Source of the DNA: Flabesymbios commensalis
Lineage: Eukaryota > Annelida > Polychaeta > Terebellida > Flabelligeridae
DNA length: 64,000 nt
Assembly: GCA_964017125.1 (NCBI GenBank)
Contig: OZ024902.1
Location: forward strand, 103,338,307 to 103,402,306
Reading direction: 5' to 3'
In this document: piece after piece, positions 1 to 11,254 of the stretch
Layout of the letters: each line of letters starts with the position of its first letter
Numbering within the stretch: position 1 is the stretch's first letter
The notes under the pieces: generated by a model
What the model saw: only the letters and a program-made list of their open reading frames with translations
Database searches by the model: none
Told to the model about the DNA's origin: nothing
Translations under genes and position numbers: made by a program

Positions 1-1241
1 ATCTAAATTTATTCGTATTGAAACACTGTCTCTCTTTTTCCGTTTAATGAGATGCAAACGCATGATGATATGTAGTCTTCCTGTCTTCATGGTTTCCCTT
101 TTATTTTTATATAAACGTACTTCATTTGAATATTTCATTGCATTTCCCTTATTGCTAGACCACAAACAAAAATAAAATATTCTCACTGATTTTTATATTA
201 TTTTCAAAACTATAATGCTATAATGATTTAAGTAGAAAATCATGTGAGCATTGCACATTAAGTGTGCGGTTGTGTAGTTTGTTGGGATGCAGCGCATACA
301 TTGTGATACAATATGTTAACAGAGAATGTCAACAGTATTTTGTATTAACAAGCTTTCATCTCACTGCTTCAGGGTGCATAATGAATCAAGCATCAATTTG
401 CAATGCCTCCTGGCACACACACCCTTCTAATACGAAACATTAGTCCACCATTGACGACACTGGGCGAGCATTGTGCGAATGCTGGTCCAGTGACTCGTGC
501 TATTTGAAGGGTTTCTCTTTTGATGTGACTGCTCTTCCGTTTGCACCAGAATACTTCTGTGTTCCTCTCGTTTATACGATGTGTGTATTTGCACGAATTG
601 TTGAGCATCATCATATCGCATCAATGATTTAAGGTCGAAAAGCTATGAGAAGAGGCCGGCTGTCGATGGTTGAGAACGGGACACGCTAAAATGAGAGGTT
701 TGATGGATGACATTTCTGAACATCAGTTTCTGGTGGCCTTACTTGACAATTTCTCTTAAACATGCAAGTGATTTCAATAACGACAATTACTAGTCGATTT
801 GTTTAAATATTTGTTTTAATGTTCCGTGCTCAGACTGTTGTATTCCTCGTGTGAGACCCAATATAAGAGTAAGGTGTTTTGTCCACCGTATGGGCCGTTT
901 TGCATGTTTAGTGACGGGTCCTTGACGTTATGGATCATGTAGATCGTTGAAGCCACACGTAGGGCTAGCTTTCACAGCTGAATACCAACCCCTGGACGCT
1001 GCTCTTCATATAGGCAGATATAACAGCCTACACATTAGAAAACAACATAAATGCTCAGGATGATTTGGTATTTTTTGCTCATAATTTTTGGAACTGGTGA
1101 TTGATATAATTAGTGTTATAAAAAGGCAAGGCTATGAGTGTCGATGTTTAGTCTTATTTAAAAAACGATGATGTGAACTGCGGTGAACATCAGGTTCGAT
1201 TTGAAGTGACCTCCACTGGACACCATACCAGGAGATGTAGT
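1..1241. other. No feature recognised
   Basis: AT-rich unique sequence; the two overlapping reverse-strand frames near 393-624 show no family resemblance. Confidence 0.5.
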
Positions 1242-1350
1242 CCCAGCAAACAAGCGACATAGAACCTATGTTGTTTTAATGTTGGGTCACCGTCTGCGAC
1301 GCTGGCCCAACATTAAAACAACATAGGTTCAATGTCGCTTGTTTGCTGGT
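1242..1350. mobile_element. CAGCAAAC-family palindrome (full)
   Basis: Starts CCCAGCAAACAAGCGACAT and ends with the near-exact reverse complement ATGTCGCTTGTTTGCTGG. The inner arms TGTTGTTTTAATGTTGGG and CCCAACATTAAAACAACA flank a GTCTGCGACG centre. The whole element can fold into one long hairpin. No coding capacity: a non-autonomous fold-back element. Confidence 0.85.
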
Positions 1351-3622
1351 GTGTGAGGATTTAGCTGGATTACTAGGGATCAGGGATTGATGATTCACGG
1401 ATATCCCAGCCCACATGACGTTGGATTAACGTTGAGCTAATATCAGGGTCGTTCGACGAGCATTTAAACGTTGTTACGACACTCCCGATCTGGATGTCCA
1501 TGCTGAGCACCAGCTAAACCTGTTATAATAACACTTATTACCCAACTGTATTTACCAATCATAGTTCAGTTTGATACCGTGCATGGTTTACTGCAAAACG
1601 TTCATGTAACTTTTGTCATGCAAGCTACATGTATTTAGTATACATCTATTTGTTATCGAGATAATCAAGTGGAAAGTTAAAATAATTGTCATGATAAAAA
1701 ACGTTCCTCAGTATGTTCTACATGATATTTGTCTTTACGGCTCCATTGTTGTATGTTGACATTCAGGGATATTTTTATAGCTATGTGCAAGGGTGCCGGG
1801 AAGATCATTGTAAATTGAAAAGTACTTATCTAGCACTATATCCAAAGCGGCAGAAAGGTGCCTTGATTCCCAAGGGGGCCATACGTTACACTTAATGACA
1901 GAACAGTAGAATTGTTGAATGCTCTATGGACGGATATATGTCAGAGTTGAATGGCTGTAATATATTATGGCAGTCTAGTTAATCTGATTGTTCCATGACA
2001 CAGTGATATGACGTCACTCAGTGGCAGTCCCGTTTTAGGTGCTGGTATGGAAATTAAACATAGACGGGTTATATGTGCTGTCAGTGTGACCTTTTCCCGC
2101 CATCCTTATATGATGCACCATATACCCACTACACATCCTCTCTCTCGCAAACCAAACCATATATGGTCTGCTTGCTCTGCCAGTGCCAACTGAAAGCAAA
2201 CTCATTTAGTCGTCATCTTTTGTCGCGTTTCTTTTTCTATATACCGAAGTTATTCTATAATACTAGTCATTTTTATACATAGCTCGTGACTGATAATAAT
2301 ACTGCTCATGGGAATATGGTCATTAACATTGCTAACATGTTGACTACAGCAGACGATATAATAAATTGGAAGTATATTTGGCTTGATTCTTTTTGTCGAC
2401 ACTTCTGTCGTAATGTTCGCATTCCACATAATGTAAAGTGATAGAAGCTATGGCAAGCAAAGTTATGAGAATTGTTCCATGTCACTTGAGCTTCGATTAA
2501 TTTACCGGCCGAGCGCGCAAAAATGCGGCATTTCCAGAAGCAGAAAGCAATGACTTCCGAAGCAAACCCCAGTGTACCAGCTGTAGCTAGCTGTGCAGTG
2601 ATGCATGTTGGAGGCGTGCTCGGCAGGCAGAATGCTGCCTAGTGACAGATGAATGTCGCAGTGCTCTGTGTACTTTGTGAGGCTCTCTGCCCAAGCAATC
2701 ATCTACAGCCAGGACACATTTAACAGGAAAGCCGTCTATTTACCAGGAAGGGCAGCCGCTCACGCTTGTTCTTGCACATTTTGTTCCTGGTGCCAACCAG
2801 GGAGTTTTAGTTGCTCTTCACCAAACAATTAATTACTGATGGGACTATCCCGTGTTCAGCGCGAATCGCTAACAGAATAGCATTGTAGATGGATTCTTAT
2901 TATTTTTGTTTTTGTAATTTTCATGTGATTTCCACGATTGCAATTTGGTTGATAAATTGTAATTGTTGACTTAAATCCGTTATGCTCAGCTCATTAACCA
3001 CTGCCATTCTAGCGCATGCTGTAAAAATACCGTTTTTGTCCTCACGCTTCTCGTACTGTTAAATGCAAATTGCAGCTAGCTAATCGTCTCGCTTATTTAT
3101 TTCAGCAATATTGAGAGACGCCGCAATTAGTCACTCAGCTCGTGGCTTAGTAAAGGTACACAATGTAAATGTGTTTCTTTAACAGGATTCGATTGTTTCT
3201 TTTCAACCTACGATATTAACAAACATACTCTACCCACGGCTGTACATGTGGGAGTTCAATAACAGTTTTGTTTGCCCAATTTGTGCCGTTGCCTCGCTAT
3301 TGATTCGTACATTGGCGTTCACCGCTGTTTGTTAAGCTAATATCATTGCCTGATTTTATTAACCCCGATTCTTCAGGACAACTCCTGAAATAACATACGG
3401 AGAAGCTTCCACCCCGTATGTTTATATAATGACGGCTATACGCGTGATCTACAGGTGAAGGATATATCTATGCATAAAACCAAAGTATTTTGTTTATGTC
3501 TATTTTATGTTATACTTAGACATATTCACTGTATTCCAGTGTTCGTCAACTCCGTCAACCCTTATGGTGCTGCAATATTCAACTAAACGCATGATATATA
3601 GACCAATTCAAAGTGTGTCACT
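1351..3622. other. No feature recognised
   Basis: Unique-looking sequence with short frames only. A small inverse pair TTTATTTATTT lies near 3100 but no element ends are seen. The 5' non-coding exon(s) of the NCS gene could be here or further upstream. Confidence 0.45.
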
Positions 3623-3842
3623 TGAACCCTTTAACCGCCAAATTAATCAACTGGAATTTTCTGCGACTTGAAGTTGTGTCTCTCTGACTCACAACTTCAG
3701 GGGGGTTGAAATTATTCATATTTGGCAAAATGAAGGTCAACAATTCAGAAATCTTGCTCGATGATGTTACGTTTTATCTTTGATGTTTCAAAGCTGATAA
3801 GTAAAGTGTCAAAAAGAACGAATATAATCAGGATCGGTGGTT
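3623..3842. mobile_element. TTAA-type MITE, family A (right end decayed)
   Basis: TGAACCCTTTAACCGCCAAA at the left, then the hairpin CGACTTGAAGTTGTGTC...GACTCACAACTTCAGG, then AAGAACGAATATAATCAGGATCGGTGG where the intact relative at 9.9 kb reads toward CGGCGGTTAAAGGGTTAA. Confidence 0.75.
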
Positions 3843-4476
3843 CGTCATAGATATCTTAACATTAAACAATTGGTTCTTTCTTTTTCGTTTGAATACCAAT
3901 TTCTCTACGACCATTATATAATATGACTTATGTTGTTAATGTTTTGTGTGGGGGCCGACTTTTGACGTCAACCAAGGATACTAGCGTCAACTGAAAGGGT
4001 AAAGGTAAAGAGCAACATGTATCAGTCTCAGGTGATTGATGTTCGTAAATATGTCACATTTTAAAAGATCAGGGTTATATTCCAACCTGGAATTGCATCA
4101 GCTGCGGACAACATGTGGCCATTCTCTCTGGCCGTTACCATGACAGAGCATGACATACGTTACGCGCTTGATGTGTAATACTAACACAATGTAAACCCGG
4201 GCGTGGCTGTAGATGATCTGATGGCGGAATAATTGTTTGTTTTCTTACTTTGACCGCGTGTTTGTACTTGTGAAGCCCAGCGACTAATATAAGCCAGGAG
4301 AGTATGCTGCTGATGGGTCTTGTGCCTGTGATGTATCACTTTACTATAGAATACATGGGAGTCGCCTCACTCTCTGGGGGACATATTATTCAGATTTAAC
4401 CGTGCTGGGTCACGCACTTGGTCAGACACAGAGACTCTATGCAGGTTGACAAATCCCTGTATGACAGCATCACATT

Positions 4477-4584
4477 CCAGCAAGCACGGGGTATTGAACC
4501 AATGTTGTTTTAATGTTGGGCCGACGTCGAAGACGGCGGACCAACATTAGAACAACATAGGTTCTATATCTCGTGTTTGCTGGG
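4477..4584. mobile_element. CAGCAAAC-family palindrome (full)
   Basis: Same layout as the copy at 1242: CCAGCAAGCACG start, TGTTGTTTTAATGTTGGGCC inner arm, centre ACGTCGAAGACGG, and CTCGTGTTTGCTGGG end. The arms have a few mismatches. Confidence 0.85.
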
Positions 4585-4774
4585 ATATTCTATTTCTGAC
4601 TCCACCGTGCTGCGCTGACGCAAGGTATATTTAATCTTCAAAACTGATAAATTAACTAATGGGAGGCTACAACTGGACATGAAAGAAACATAGAACACAT
4701 TTCAATCATGATTGAAGGCACATTAGTGCTCTGAAAGATAATACTTTGAAATGGTAATAATTATATAGGTTGCT

Positions 4775-5115
4775 ATAAGGCCACAGCAATTTTTGTATTT
4801 AAAAAAACGAACATTTTTTTTGGAAGCACCAATTTTTTATTTTTTATTATTTTTTATCTCGCCGCTTCATTTTTGTTTGGAGACAACATTTTTTTTCCAA
4901 GCCTGAAAATCACGTCCCTGTTACGTTTCTGTCTTTGAAAAAAAATCGCTTCTTCGCCCGCCCCATTTTTGCGGGAAATCAGTTTTTTGAAAACAAAACA
5001 AATCTTCGCTTCTTCGCTCGCTCCATTTTTAGGGGAAATAAAAATAATTGCTCGCTCGCTTCATTTTTTTCTGCTGATTATCCGTCATCCATAAAATTAA
5101 TTTGGTGTGGCCTAA
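4775..5115. mobile_element. Short TIR element, AGGCCACA.CAA ends
   Basis: TAAGGCCACAGCAATTTTTG and AAATTAATTTGGTGTGGCCTA are inverse ends. The T-rich interior holds three imperfect copies of CGCTTCTTCGC.CGC.CCATTTTT, about 65 bp apart. Confidence 0.6.
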
Positions 5116-5806
5116 GAGATTAGCACCTCAAGGACTCCAGCATTTATCATCTTTAAAAACCCACTCTAGAGCCTTAAAATGACAACAACATGTGTCTGCT
5201 CACAGCATCAGAACTGAACCGTGTGTATTCTATGAGATTGGCTGTTACACTTACAGTGACCTTTTCAGTTGTTAGTGTGAGGCATCTGGTTACATACTCA
5301 ATGTATCGATGGAGTACGGCTGTGTCAAGTTAATAGGATTAGCAAATTTACAAGCCATAATCGATGTAACGTTTGATGTGCGCCGACTGAGAGTGTCTGT
5401 AAATATGTTATAATTGGAATTCCTTTAAAAACTAGTAAGCTGTGGCATTTTCAGGAATATTTACTGGTTTTCTAGGGCTTTCATTGTGCATGCATTCCAT
5501 ATTAGGATTGTGACATATATGCAATAAGAAACTGTGCATTCCCTGCATGCTTATCAGAAATAAATGCATATCAGCGCTAATTAAAAATGGGAACATGTCG
5601 CATCCAACACGTTGTTCAAGTGTTGTTGATCGATCCACCTATAAATTAATGCATGTTCAATTGTTAGAATATAGATTTACAGTGGGTGAAGTAGGGTTAA
5701 TCATTATCATCACTTCTGACTGAAGAGTATTGCATCACAGTATTGCCGTTACAGCCCATTAAACCCCTCAGTAGCCTTATTCAGCTCGTTCATACTGAGT
5801 GACATA
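5116..5806. other. No feature recognised
   Basis: AT-rich sequence between the AGGCCACA element and the minisatellite. Confidence 0.45.
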
Positions 5807-6124
5807 AGACAGAGAAAGTTCACAGCTCCAGTTAGGTCGGCGCTACTTATTCTCCAAATCAAGACAGAGAAAGTTCACAGCTTCAGTTAGGTCGGCTATT
5901 TATTCTCCAAATCAAGACAGAAAGTTCACAGCTCCAGTTAGGGCGGCTATTTATTCCCCAAATCAAGACAGAGAAAGTTCCCAGCTCCAGTTAGGTCGGC
6001 TACTTATTCTCCAAATCAAGACAGAGAAAGTTCACAGCTCCAGTTAGGTCGGCTACTTATTCTCCAAATCAAGACAGAGAAAGTTCACAGCTTCAGTTAG
6101 GTCGGCTACTTATTCTCTAAATCA
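5807..6124. repeat. 53-bp minisatellite, about six units
   Basis: Units begin AGACAGAGAAAGTTCACAGC at 5807, 5862, 5915, 5966, 6019 and 6072 (55, 53, 51, 53, 53 bp). They differ by single changes (CTCC/CTTC, TAC/TAT) and small indels. Confidence 0.92.
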
Positions 6125-6911
6125 ATATATGCTTTCTGTTTTATTACACCCAATATTTCCAGCTGCTTGTAAAAATGCCAGGTTTTGTTTGTAAGAGGTT
6201 TTGTCTCATTTTGGCTACAAATATTGAATGGTTGCGTATTGAAAGTATTGCTACAATGATCTCAATTCTTTCAACACGCCGTGGCTCGTAACCTGATGAT
6301 GCCGGGCTCGAATCCTGATCAGCCAGAAGGTCTAAACTTCCCAAGGCATATAATGTGCAGTGGATCTTGGTAATCATGGTACTGTACACAGTAGAGAACT
6401 GCTGTCTTTTGATAATAGTATTATTACAATGTGCAGAAAGTAAAACACGAGGAAAACAAACACTATTCACTCGCTACTGAACATCGCGGAAGGGGACGCA
6501 GCACTTTAAATATATAAGTTGATCCAGCGAACTACGGGTTAAATTGTATTGATGTGTGTCATGTTTTGACCTGGAAGCTCTAGAGGGTGACATCCATCAA
6601 ATAGAGGCACTGGGTAGTAGATTTTTGAACTGTAGTTTGTAATGGGCATTAAGTGGCAGGCGAGTGGTGAGGGCAGGTCCGCGTCACACGATAGCGGAGG
6701 GGCTCACTGGCCGTTTAGCACTGGGTTCTCCACGGATCAATCATACCAGGGAATTGATGAAGCACCCTTCTGCAGCCATCTTTACTGGGGAAGCCAGTTC
6801 GTTCAGATCGCCATTGATCACGTCCTTGGACTACTCTGGACCCAGCTTTGATCCAGTGTTTGACAGATATCTGGTTCAACCACTAGCCATCGTCTGGTGC
6901 TAAACGAGATC

Positions 6912-7021
6912 CCCAGCAAACACGACAGGTTGAGCCAATGTTGTTGTAATGTTGCGGCAGCGTCTACGACGCTGCCCCAACATTAAACCAACATTGTCGC
7001 AACGTGTCATGTTTTCTAGGG
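6912..7021. mobile_element. CAGCAAAC-family palindrome (full)
   Basis: CCCAGCAAACACGACAGGTT at the left and GTCATGTTTTCTAGGG at the right. The centre GCAGCGTCTACGACGCTGC is a perfect inner stem; the outer stem is diverged. Confidence 0.85.
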
Positions 7022-7577
7022 ACGCTCTCCCGACTCCGTACCCCCGGACAATGTATCCAGTCTCCGTGACAGATAGAAGTCCGTTAGTACACAACTATAA
7101 CAAAGACTGGTATGGTGTGTGCTGTAGTCATGGTAGTGAGGTTCTTTTCTTCTCCAGACTGATCATGCATCCACGACAGTCCCATGTGTCCTTCGGTGAT
7201 GCATTAATCACGAAAAGTATAGATCTACACCCAACCTAATGCACTTTACCGGGATGCCAGTCTGGTGCGTGTCGATACGCTCAATAGAGATTACAGATTC
7301 TGCCTGAATTAGCACAATAATGCCGACAGAAGCTTTCAACGCTGTGTAACCGACTGTGGTTGAAATCAATCTCCTTGTCCTGGTCTATATAACAACAGAG
7401 ACAGGACATCCCTTTCTTTAGACGCTTTAAATGTCATACAGCATAAGATGCTGACATCAGCTCCACCGTGTCACTAATCCTCAGTCACCTTTATGTCCGT
7501 TCATGGTCGCTTGTTTCGGCAAACGGTTGATTATACTTCTGAAAATGTGGCACACGTGTATTCGTTTAACCTGTATA

Positions 7578-7728
7578 TAACTGGTCATGGTATTATGTTT
7601 ATATTCTGTACATTTGTTCAATCAGTCTCCTTCTGGTTGTCTCCTTTCCTGTTAACTGGTCGTGGTATTATGTCTATATCCTGTACATTTGTTCAATCAG
7701 TCTCCTTCTGGTTGGTCACCTTTTAACC
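7578..7728. repeat. 75-bp direct repeat, two units
   Basis: AACTGGTC.TGGTATTATGT.TATAT.CTGTACATTTGTTC... at 7579 and 7654, about 95% identical by eye. Confidence 0.88.
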
Positions 7729-8132
7729 ATTTTTTTCCTTCAAGTTAACAAAATATAATATATTTGAAATGCTGATAATTATGCAAACCCCTCGGGATGC
7801 ATCTATGATACATGCATACAGGGGGTCGTGCTTCAATAATTTTTATGAAAATGACTTCATTTTTTCGAGTTCTTGTAAATGTTTTATCTTGTTAACAGTT
7901 AGTCTGCATCACTCATGATTCCGTATGTAAGCACAAATCTACATTGTAATTCCCAGTACAATGTAGCCTCAATGAAACCACATGATCCAGGTTAATGTAT
8001 TCGTTTTCGCTATATGTGGAAAACAAATTTCTATTTTAGGTAAATATTATTGTTATTTCTAGTAAAACAAAAATGATTTAAAGTTGTTTGTTATTTCAAT
8101 TGACTAAAGATGTATTGTTCTTGTTTTGCCAG

Positions 8133-8213
8133 GTAGCCGTGAGTTGACCTGATTAAGGGGAAGAGACCGCCAGCCAGCAGTGTAGTGTAGGCAGCCTATG
8201 GGCAGTAGTTACC
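8133..8213 (+). other. 5' UTR part of the first coding exon
   Basis: A strong 3' splice site precedes this stretch: a branch-like TTGACTAAAG at about 8100, a T-rich tract, then TTGTTTTGCCAG ending at 8132. The exon therefore probably starts at 8133, and the transcript begins in one or more upstream non-coding exons I could not locate. The ATG at 8214 sits in TTACCATGG, a good initiation context. No other ATG in this leader opens a meaningful frame. If transcription instead starts just upstream, the AG is fortuitous. Confidence 0.55.
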
Positions 8214-8324
8214 ATGGGGGCGCGTGGAAGCAAGCGAAAACTCAGCAAAGAGGATTTTGATTTTCTGATAGAAAACACAAACTTCACTAAGGAACAGATC
8301 AAACAGTGGTATAAAGGATTCATG
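8214..8324 (+). CDS. ncs-2: Neuronal calcium sensor, NCS-2 type: coding exon 1 (residues 1-37)
   Basis: Encodes the N terminus of a 194-residue EF-hand calcium sensor. Residues 1-7 are MGARGSK: Gly2 with Ser6 fits the N-myristoylation consensus, which in this family anchors the protein to membranes in a calcium-dependent way (calcium-myristoyl switch). Residues 23-37, [15 protein letters not shown], match the first helix of the family (WYKGF is nearly invariant). The exon ends in codon 37 (ATG), directly followed by GTAAGT at 8325, so the intron is phase 0. The next exon supplies RDCPDG, completing the GF-x-x-DCP-x-G hallmark. The start is fixed by the myristoylation signal and the ATG context. 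The [10 protein letters not shown] and LLAINITS segments further on resemble nematode and mollusc NCS-2 more than hippocalcin or frequenin; that assignment is from memory of the family. Confidence 0.9.
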
Positions 8325-8630
8325 GTAAGTCTTCTCATACTTACACTTTATTTATCCATACATATTTTGGTTACACCTTGCCATAGTTCTCCTGTCGTTT
8401 GCTATATTTATTTATATCGTTTAGTTATACTTTTCTGGGTGATATAAGCAAGTATACCATTCTACGCCAAAATTATCACATGACTGAATAAGCCAATGAG
8501 CTCATACCGGTCTTGAAATTGTTATTTAGCTATTAGGAGCTGAATACAATACTTAGATCACTATTATGTCTAAACATGTGTACTGTGTAAATGCTTTTAT
8601 GGGTGTTCTATATGCGAGCTCTTCCAATGA

Positions 8631-8731
8631 AACACCAGACGTTAACTCAATGTTGGGTTAATGTTGGACCACCGTCTGCGACGCTGGTCCAACATGAACA
8701 CAACATTGGATCAACGTCTCGTGTTTACTGG
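8631..8731. mobile_element. CAGCAAAC-family palindrome, 300 bp past NCS coding exon 1
   Basis: Outer end eroded (AACACCAGACGTT); inner arms GGGTTAATGTTGGACCACC and GGTCCAACATGAAC around GTCTGCGACGC; ends CGTCTCGTGTTTACTGG. Confidence 0.8.
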
Positions 8732-8885
8732 TCTCCACTATGTGCAGGTATCTTCGTTTTCAGGTTTTAGGTATCCCGCAACGTGTAGTGTTTCTACTTT
8801 TGATGATTTATAATAATCTGCTCATAAGGTTAACAATAACATAAAATGAATTTTAAATTATTGGAGATATTTATCCACACTTTTT

Positions 8886-9562
8886 ATCCCCCGCCCACGA
8901 AGTAGGGGCGGGGGATATTGTCATCACCATGTCTGCTTTCATATTGCATACACACATCCCTTATGGGGTGTAGATGTGCCTTTTTGGGGGTTATGACATT
9001 TGACCTAGTTTTTTACCTTTGGTTTTGAGGCGATTATCGACTTTAATTGATTGCGGATTATAAGTTCAGTTTCCAGACGATATGTCGCAAGTCGTTTGCT
9101 GAATTGTTTTCATACTGCACACACAAATCCCTCAGGGGGTGTAGATGTGCCTTTAGGGGTTATGACCTTTGACCTAATTTTTTTCCTTTGATTTTGAGGC
9201 GATTATTGACTTTATTTGATTTTGGATGATCAGTTCAGTTTCCGGACGATATATCACGAATCGTTTGCTGGATTGTTTTCATACTGCACACACACATCTC
9301 TCAGGGGGTGTAGATGTGCCTTTTGGGGGTTATGACCTTTGACCTATTGTTTTACGTTTGATTTTGAGGCCATGAATAACTTTAATTGATGGCAGAAGAT
9401 AAGTAATTTTCCGGATGATAGCTCGGAAAGCGTTTGCTGGATTCATATTGCCACACACATCCCTTAGGGGTGTAGATGTGTTTTTTGGGGGTTGTGACCT
9501 TTGACCTATTTTTTAACCTTTGACTTTGAGGCCATTATTGACTTCAAGTAATGGCGGGGGAT
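8886..9562 (+). mobile_element. Element with about 168-bp tandem units and CCCCGCC ends
   Basis: Starts ATCCCCCGCCCACG folding on GGGGCGGGGGAT; ends TAATGGCGGGGGAT. Four units begin near 8965, 9136, 9305 and 9467 (spacings 171, 169, 162), each with GGGGTGTAGATGTGCC then GGGGGTTATGACCTTTGACC and a TTGAGGC segment. The GTGTAG-TGTGCCTTTTGGGG and TTTGACC words are shared with the leader of the 16.6- and 55.4-kb elements. Confidence 0.8.
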
Positions 9563-9879
9563 ATCGTTAGCATCAGCGCTCTTGTTATCTTGAGCTGTCT
9601 ATAGTTGATTGCGGGAGAATTGCTTTCTCAGTTCCAGCAGACTGGGGGACGTTTCTCCTTTCACCCTAGCGCCTTTAAGTGTCAAGACATGATTGTCTAA
9701 CGGGATCGTTAGCATTGATTTACCATCATTGTGGCGAGACAGTGCTGCTACAATAACCCTGACGTCAAGAAGCGGGGCCATAGTTTATCCCGGGGGGACA
9801 TTCACCTATAGCAGTCACTCTTTTACTCTCCCCAGTATAAAACAATCGCCCAGGCGAAGTAATCTAGTGCGAGATTATT

Positions 9880-10101
9880 TTAGCCCTTTAACCGCCAAAT
9901 TATTCAATTGGAATTTTCACGCACTTGAAGTTGTGGCTCGCTGACGCGATCCACAACTTCAAGCGAGTGAAAATTATCCAGATGTCATTAAATGGATGTC
10001 AACTCTTTTCGAATATTGCTAATTCATGTCACATTTTACTTAATGTGGTGGTGGAAAATGAAAAAAACGAATATATTCGGTACCGGCGGTTAAAGGGTTA
10101 A
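9880..10101. mobile_element. TTAA-type MITE, family A (nearly complete)
   Basis: TTAGCCCTTTAACCGCC at the left and GGCGGTTAAAGGGTTAA at the right are inverted repeats (TTAG versus TTAA at the flank). Near the left is a hairpin with arms CACTTGAAGTTGTGG and CCACAACTTCAAGCG around a CGCTGACGCG loop. Opposite orientation to the copy at 30955. Confidence 0.85.
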
Positions 10102-10854
10102 TCGGACTCATCCAATACACAATACTCTATGTGTGACTTCTCGACTACTTGTTCATGACTGGAAGTAATGCAATGTTCAGTGTCCCTGTAATCTCCGCCT
10201 CCCTCTAATTATGGCATTAGCGAAAATCTACCCTTTACCTGAGATTGAAAAAATATCGCAACTGCATCCCAGCGGTTTTGGAATTTAGTTCTCAAATTGG
10301 TTTTGTGATTGTTTATCAAGTGGGCAGTATACAAATACCATTTCTCTTACATAGTTTTTCAACAGCTGTATAAAACACCAACGAACAATGATCATCCATC
10401 CAACTGTGAACATTGTGATCGCTTTGACTCTAATTTTGTTATGTGTTTTTACCGGGGGTTTACATTCTTGACATTTTACTGTGTTTTTTTTCTGATGTAT
10501 TTGTAATGTATTGACATCAAGGGAATCACTAATTAGCTCTAGCTCAGGATAGATTACCTCACGTCAAGGAATTGTAAATCAAGCTAAGCTTAATGTGTTT
10601 TTCGCGAGACACAAGAATCCAATAAACAAATCAGCACAAAAATTGAGCATGTATATCGACGTGATATCAATTGTTAGTTTACTCTCATGGCTACATCAGC
10701 GTGGTAACGTTGGCAGTGTCTTCTGAATATCTCATTCTGTTTAAAATGCAAGTAGGTTGACAGTCATTGATCGCGGTGGCCACTGGGGTGTCACTTTTAG
10801 TTACACGCGCGCTCCTGAACGACTTATCGGACGTGCAAACATAAGTGGTCAGTG

Positions 10855-11254
10855 CCAGCAAGCTCGAGTCGTTGTTCCAATGTTGTTAACAATTTTAACC
10901 CTTAAACCGCTGAGTACGACTACAGTCGTTTTTAATATGTTTAATGACTGTTTAATTATTCTGTTTTAATCCGTTTAATTAATTAGACTGTTTAATAATT
11001 AATTTTTTTAGTCTTTAAAATTATTGATATTGGAAATGAAATGGGTCTTTAGGACATCAAGATTTGTAAATGGCTGGTCTTAAATTAAACAAATGTGAGT
11101 AATTTCCACCTACTTGAAGTTGTGGGTCGCTACTTCAAGTGGGTGAAAATTTAAATTATTTAATTTAGCGTTGCAGGGGTTAAAGTTGCTCCATCGTCGG
11201 AGACGGTGGGCCGACACTAAAACAACATTGGATCCAAGTCTCCTGTTTGCTGGG
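10855..11254. mobile_element. CAGCAAAC-family palindrome split by a TTAA-type MITE
   Basis: The left end (CCAGCAAGCTCGAGTCGTTG...CCAATGTTGTT) lies at 10855-10886 and the right half (AGTTGCTCCATCGTCGGAGA...CTCCTGTTTGCTGGGG) at 11184-11254. Between them sits a complete TTAA-flanked element (10895-11183). The family consensus has a TTAA exactly at that point (TGTTGTTTTAATGTTGG), so the insertion used the palindrome's own TTAA as target. Confidence 0.75.
10895..11183. mobile_element. TTAA-type MITE (piggyBac-like), nested
   Basis: TTAACCCTTAAACCGCTGAG at the left and AGCGTTGCAGGGGTTAA at the right: terminal inverted repeats beside TTAA on both sides. Near the right end is a hairpin CACTTGAAGTTGTGGG...CTACTTCAAGTGGGTG. 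The short length and lack of a frame indicate a non-autonomous copy. TTAA targets are used by piggyBac and Kolobok; the CCCTT start favours piggyBac. Confidence 0.75.

Larger units (their letters stand above)
6125..8132. other. Mostly unassigned sequence upstream of the first coding exon
   Basis: Apart from the palindrome at 6912 and the 75-bp repeat at 7578 nothing is assignable. GGGCTCGAATCCTG at 6305 resembles a tRNA B box but no A box or cloverleaf fits. Confidence 0.45.

Noticed and set aside
5807-6124. CRISPR-like regular repeat
   Set aside because: The units are contiguous 53-bp tandem copies without unique spacers, in a eukaryotic genome: a minisatellite.
6290-6330. tRNA-like B box (GGGCTCGAATCC)
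   Set aside because: No matching A box at the right spacing and no cloverleaf.
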